A DNA stretch of 48,649 nt from CAYHWW01 sp964360145. GTDB taxonomy: Bacteria; Bdellovibrionota; UBA1018; CAYHWW01. Positions 48,559 through 48,649 of the stretch are shown here, piece by piece. The notes beneath the pieces are model-generated. The model did not search any database, was not told where the DNA came from, and saw only the letters and a list, made by a program, of their open reading frames with translations. The position numbers were made by a program, and so were the translations under genes. Where the stretch lies: assembly GCA_964360145.1 (NCBI GenBank), contig CAYHWW010000009.1, positions 1 through 48,649 of the forward strand, read 5' to 3'. The stretch's first letter is position 1. Each line of letters starts with the position of its first letter.

Positions 48559-48649
48559 GCCGCCTCCTGAATTTCAAAAATAAATCGTGTCTCGCCGCCG
48601 GGGTCGCTTTCCGCCCAGATTTTGCCGTGGTGCTGTTCCACGATCTCTT
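48555..48649 (-). CDS. 3' end of another histidine kinase (partial)
   Basis: The frame running off the window edge reads a typical kinase C-terminus: EIVEQHHGKIWAESDPGG, then a strand with TRFIFEI and a short tail, ending in TGA at 48557-48555. The His-Gly-Gly-like IVEQHHGKIWAES segment is the usual last helix and strand of HATPase domains. Its stop overlaps the next ATG (ATGA), so it is the upstream gene of the same operon. Confidence 0.85.
   Translation of the reverse strand, partial: EIVEQHHGKIWAESDPGGETRFIFEIQEAA

Overview
The window looks like a draft scaffold (a 100-N gap lies at 23075-23174) from a GC-rich, diderm (Gram-negative) bacterium. An outer-membrane-type beta-barrel protein, lipoproteins, a heptosyltransferase-like GT9 enzyme, EpmA, HtpX with a sigma-32-type promoter, and a Fur-type box before feoAB all fit a proteobacterium-like lineage. 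The many Sec-exported proteins of unknown function and the mixed cAMP and c-di-GMP signalling genes would fit Bdellovibrionota or other former Deltaproteobacteria, but that placement is a low-confidence inference. There is no rRNA, tRNA, CRISPR array, integrase or transposase that I can support.

Layout: 1-392 has no supportable gene. 393-8023 holds two exported proteins (one with a degenerate methyltransferase-like fold), a bacteriohemerythrin, an AT-rich toxin-antitoxin-like pair, uup-epmA, a small exported Lys/Ala-rich protein, a CoA-type NUDIX hydrolase and a barrel protein. 8069-11722 is an accessory block: vapBC, a DUF4143 ATPase, gene-end remnants, and a lytic transglycosylase fused to a dead HepT-like domain with an exported partner. 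11712-22283 is mostly housekeeping: ROK kinase, ftsK, acetyltransferase, a YheS-like ABC-F protein, an M14 peptidase, htpX, two EamA transporters and a PilZ protein. 23417-30473 has an exported protein, an RmlD-like reductase, an XRE regulator and a glycosyltransferase cluster (GT9, a YfhO-like membrane protein and a GT22 enzyme). 30571-37216 has an RRM protein, a possible 36-residue membrane peptide, feoAB, a large lipoprotein and a secreted zincin. 37300-39416 is a second accessory block with an intact and a broken DUF4143 ATPase. 39458-48649 is a signalling region: CHASE2 cyclase, cNMP-binding protein, histidine kinase, REC-HD-GYP, REC, REC-PilZ, REC-kinase and the end of one more kinase.

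The most unusual finding is that the accessory blocks carry scars of additive recombination. At 1778-4939 the TA-like pair is flanked by two copies of a hemerythrin-uup junction: intact hemerythrin plus a 55-bp uup 3' end on the left, and a decayed hemerythrin piece plus intact uup on the right. At 8109-12635 two alternative vapC-cargo-rok alleles appear joined in tandem: vapC, ATPase, rok-end remnant, vapC-end remnant, transglycosylase pair, rok. At 38466-39431 a broken ATPase is bracketed by 22-24-bp direct repeats. The rok and uup remnants differ from the intact gene ends only at synonymous sites, so they come from related alleles. This is what integration of circularised donor DNA by homology would leave, without a site-specific integrase.
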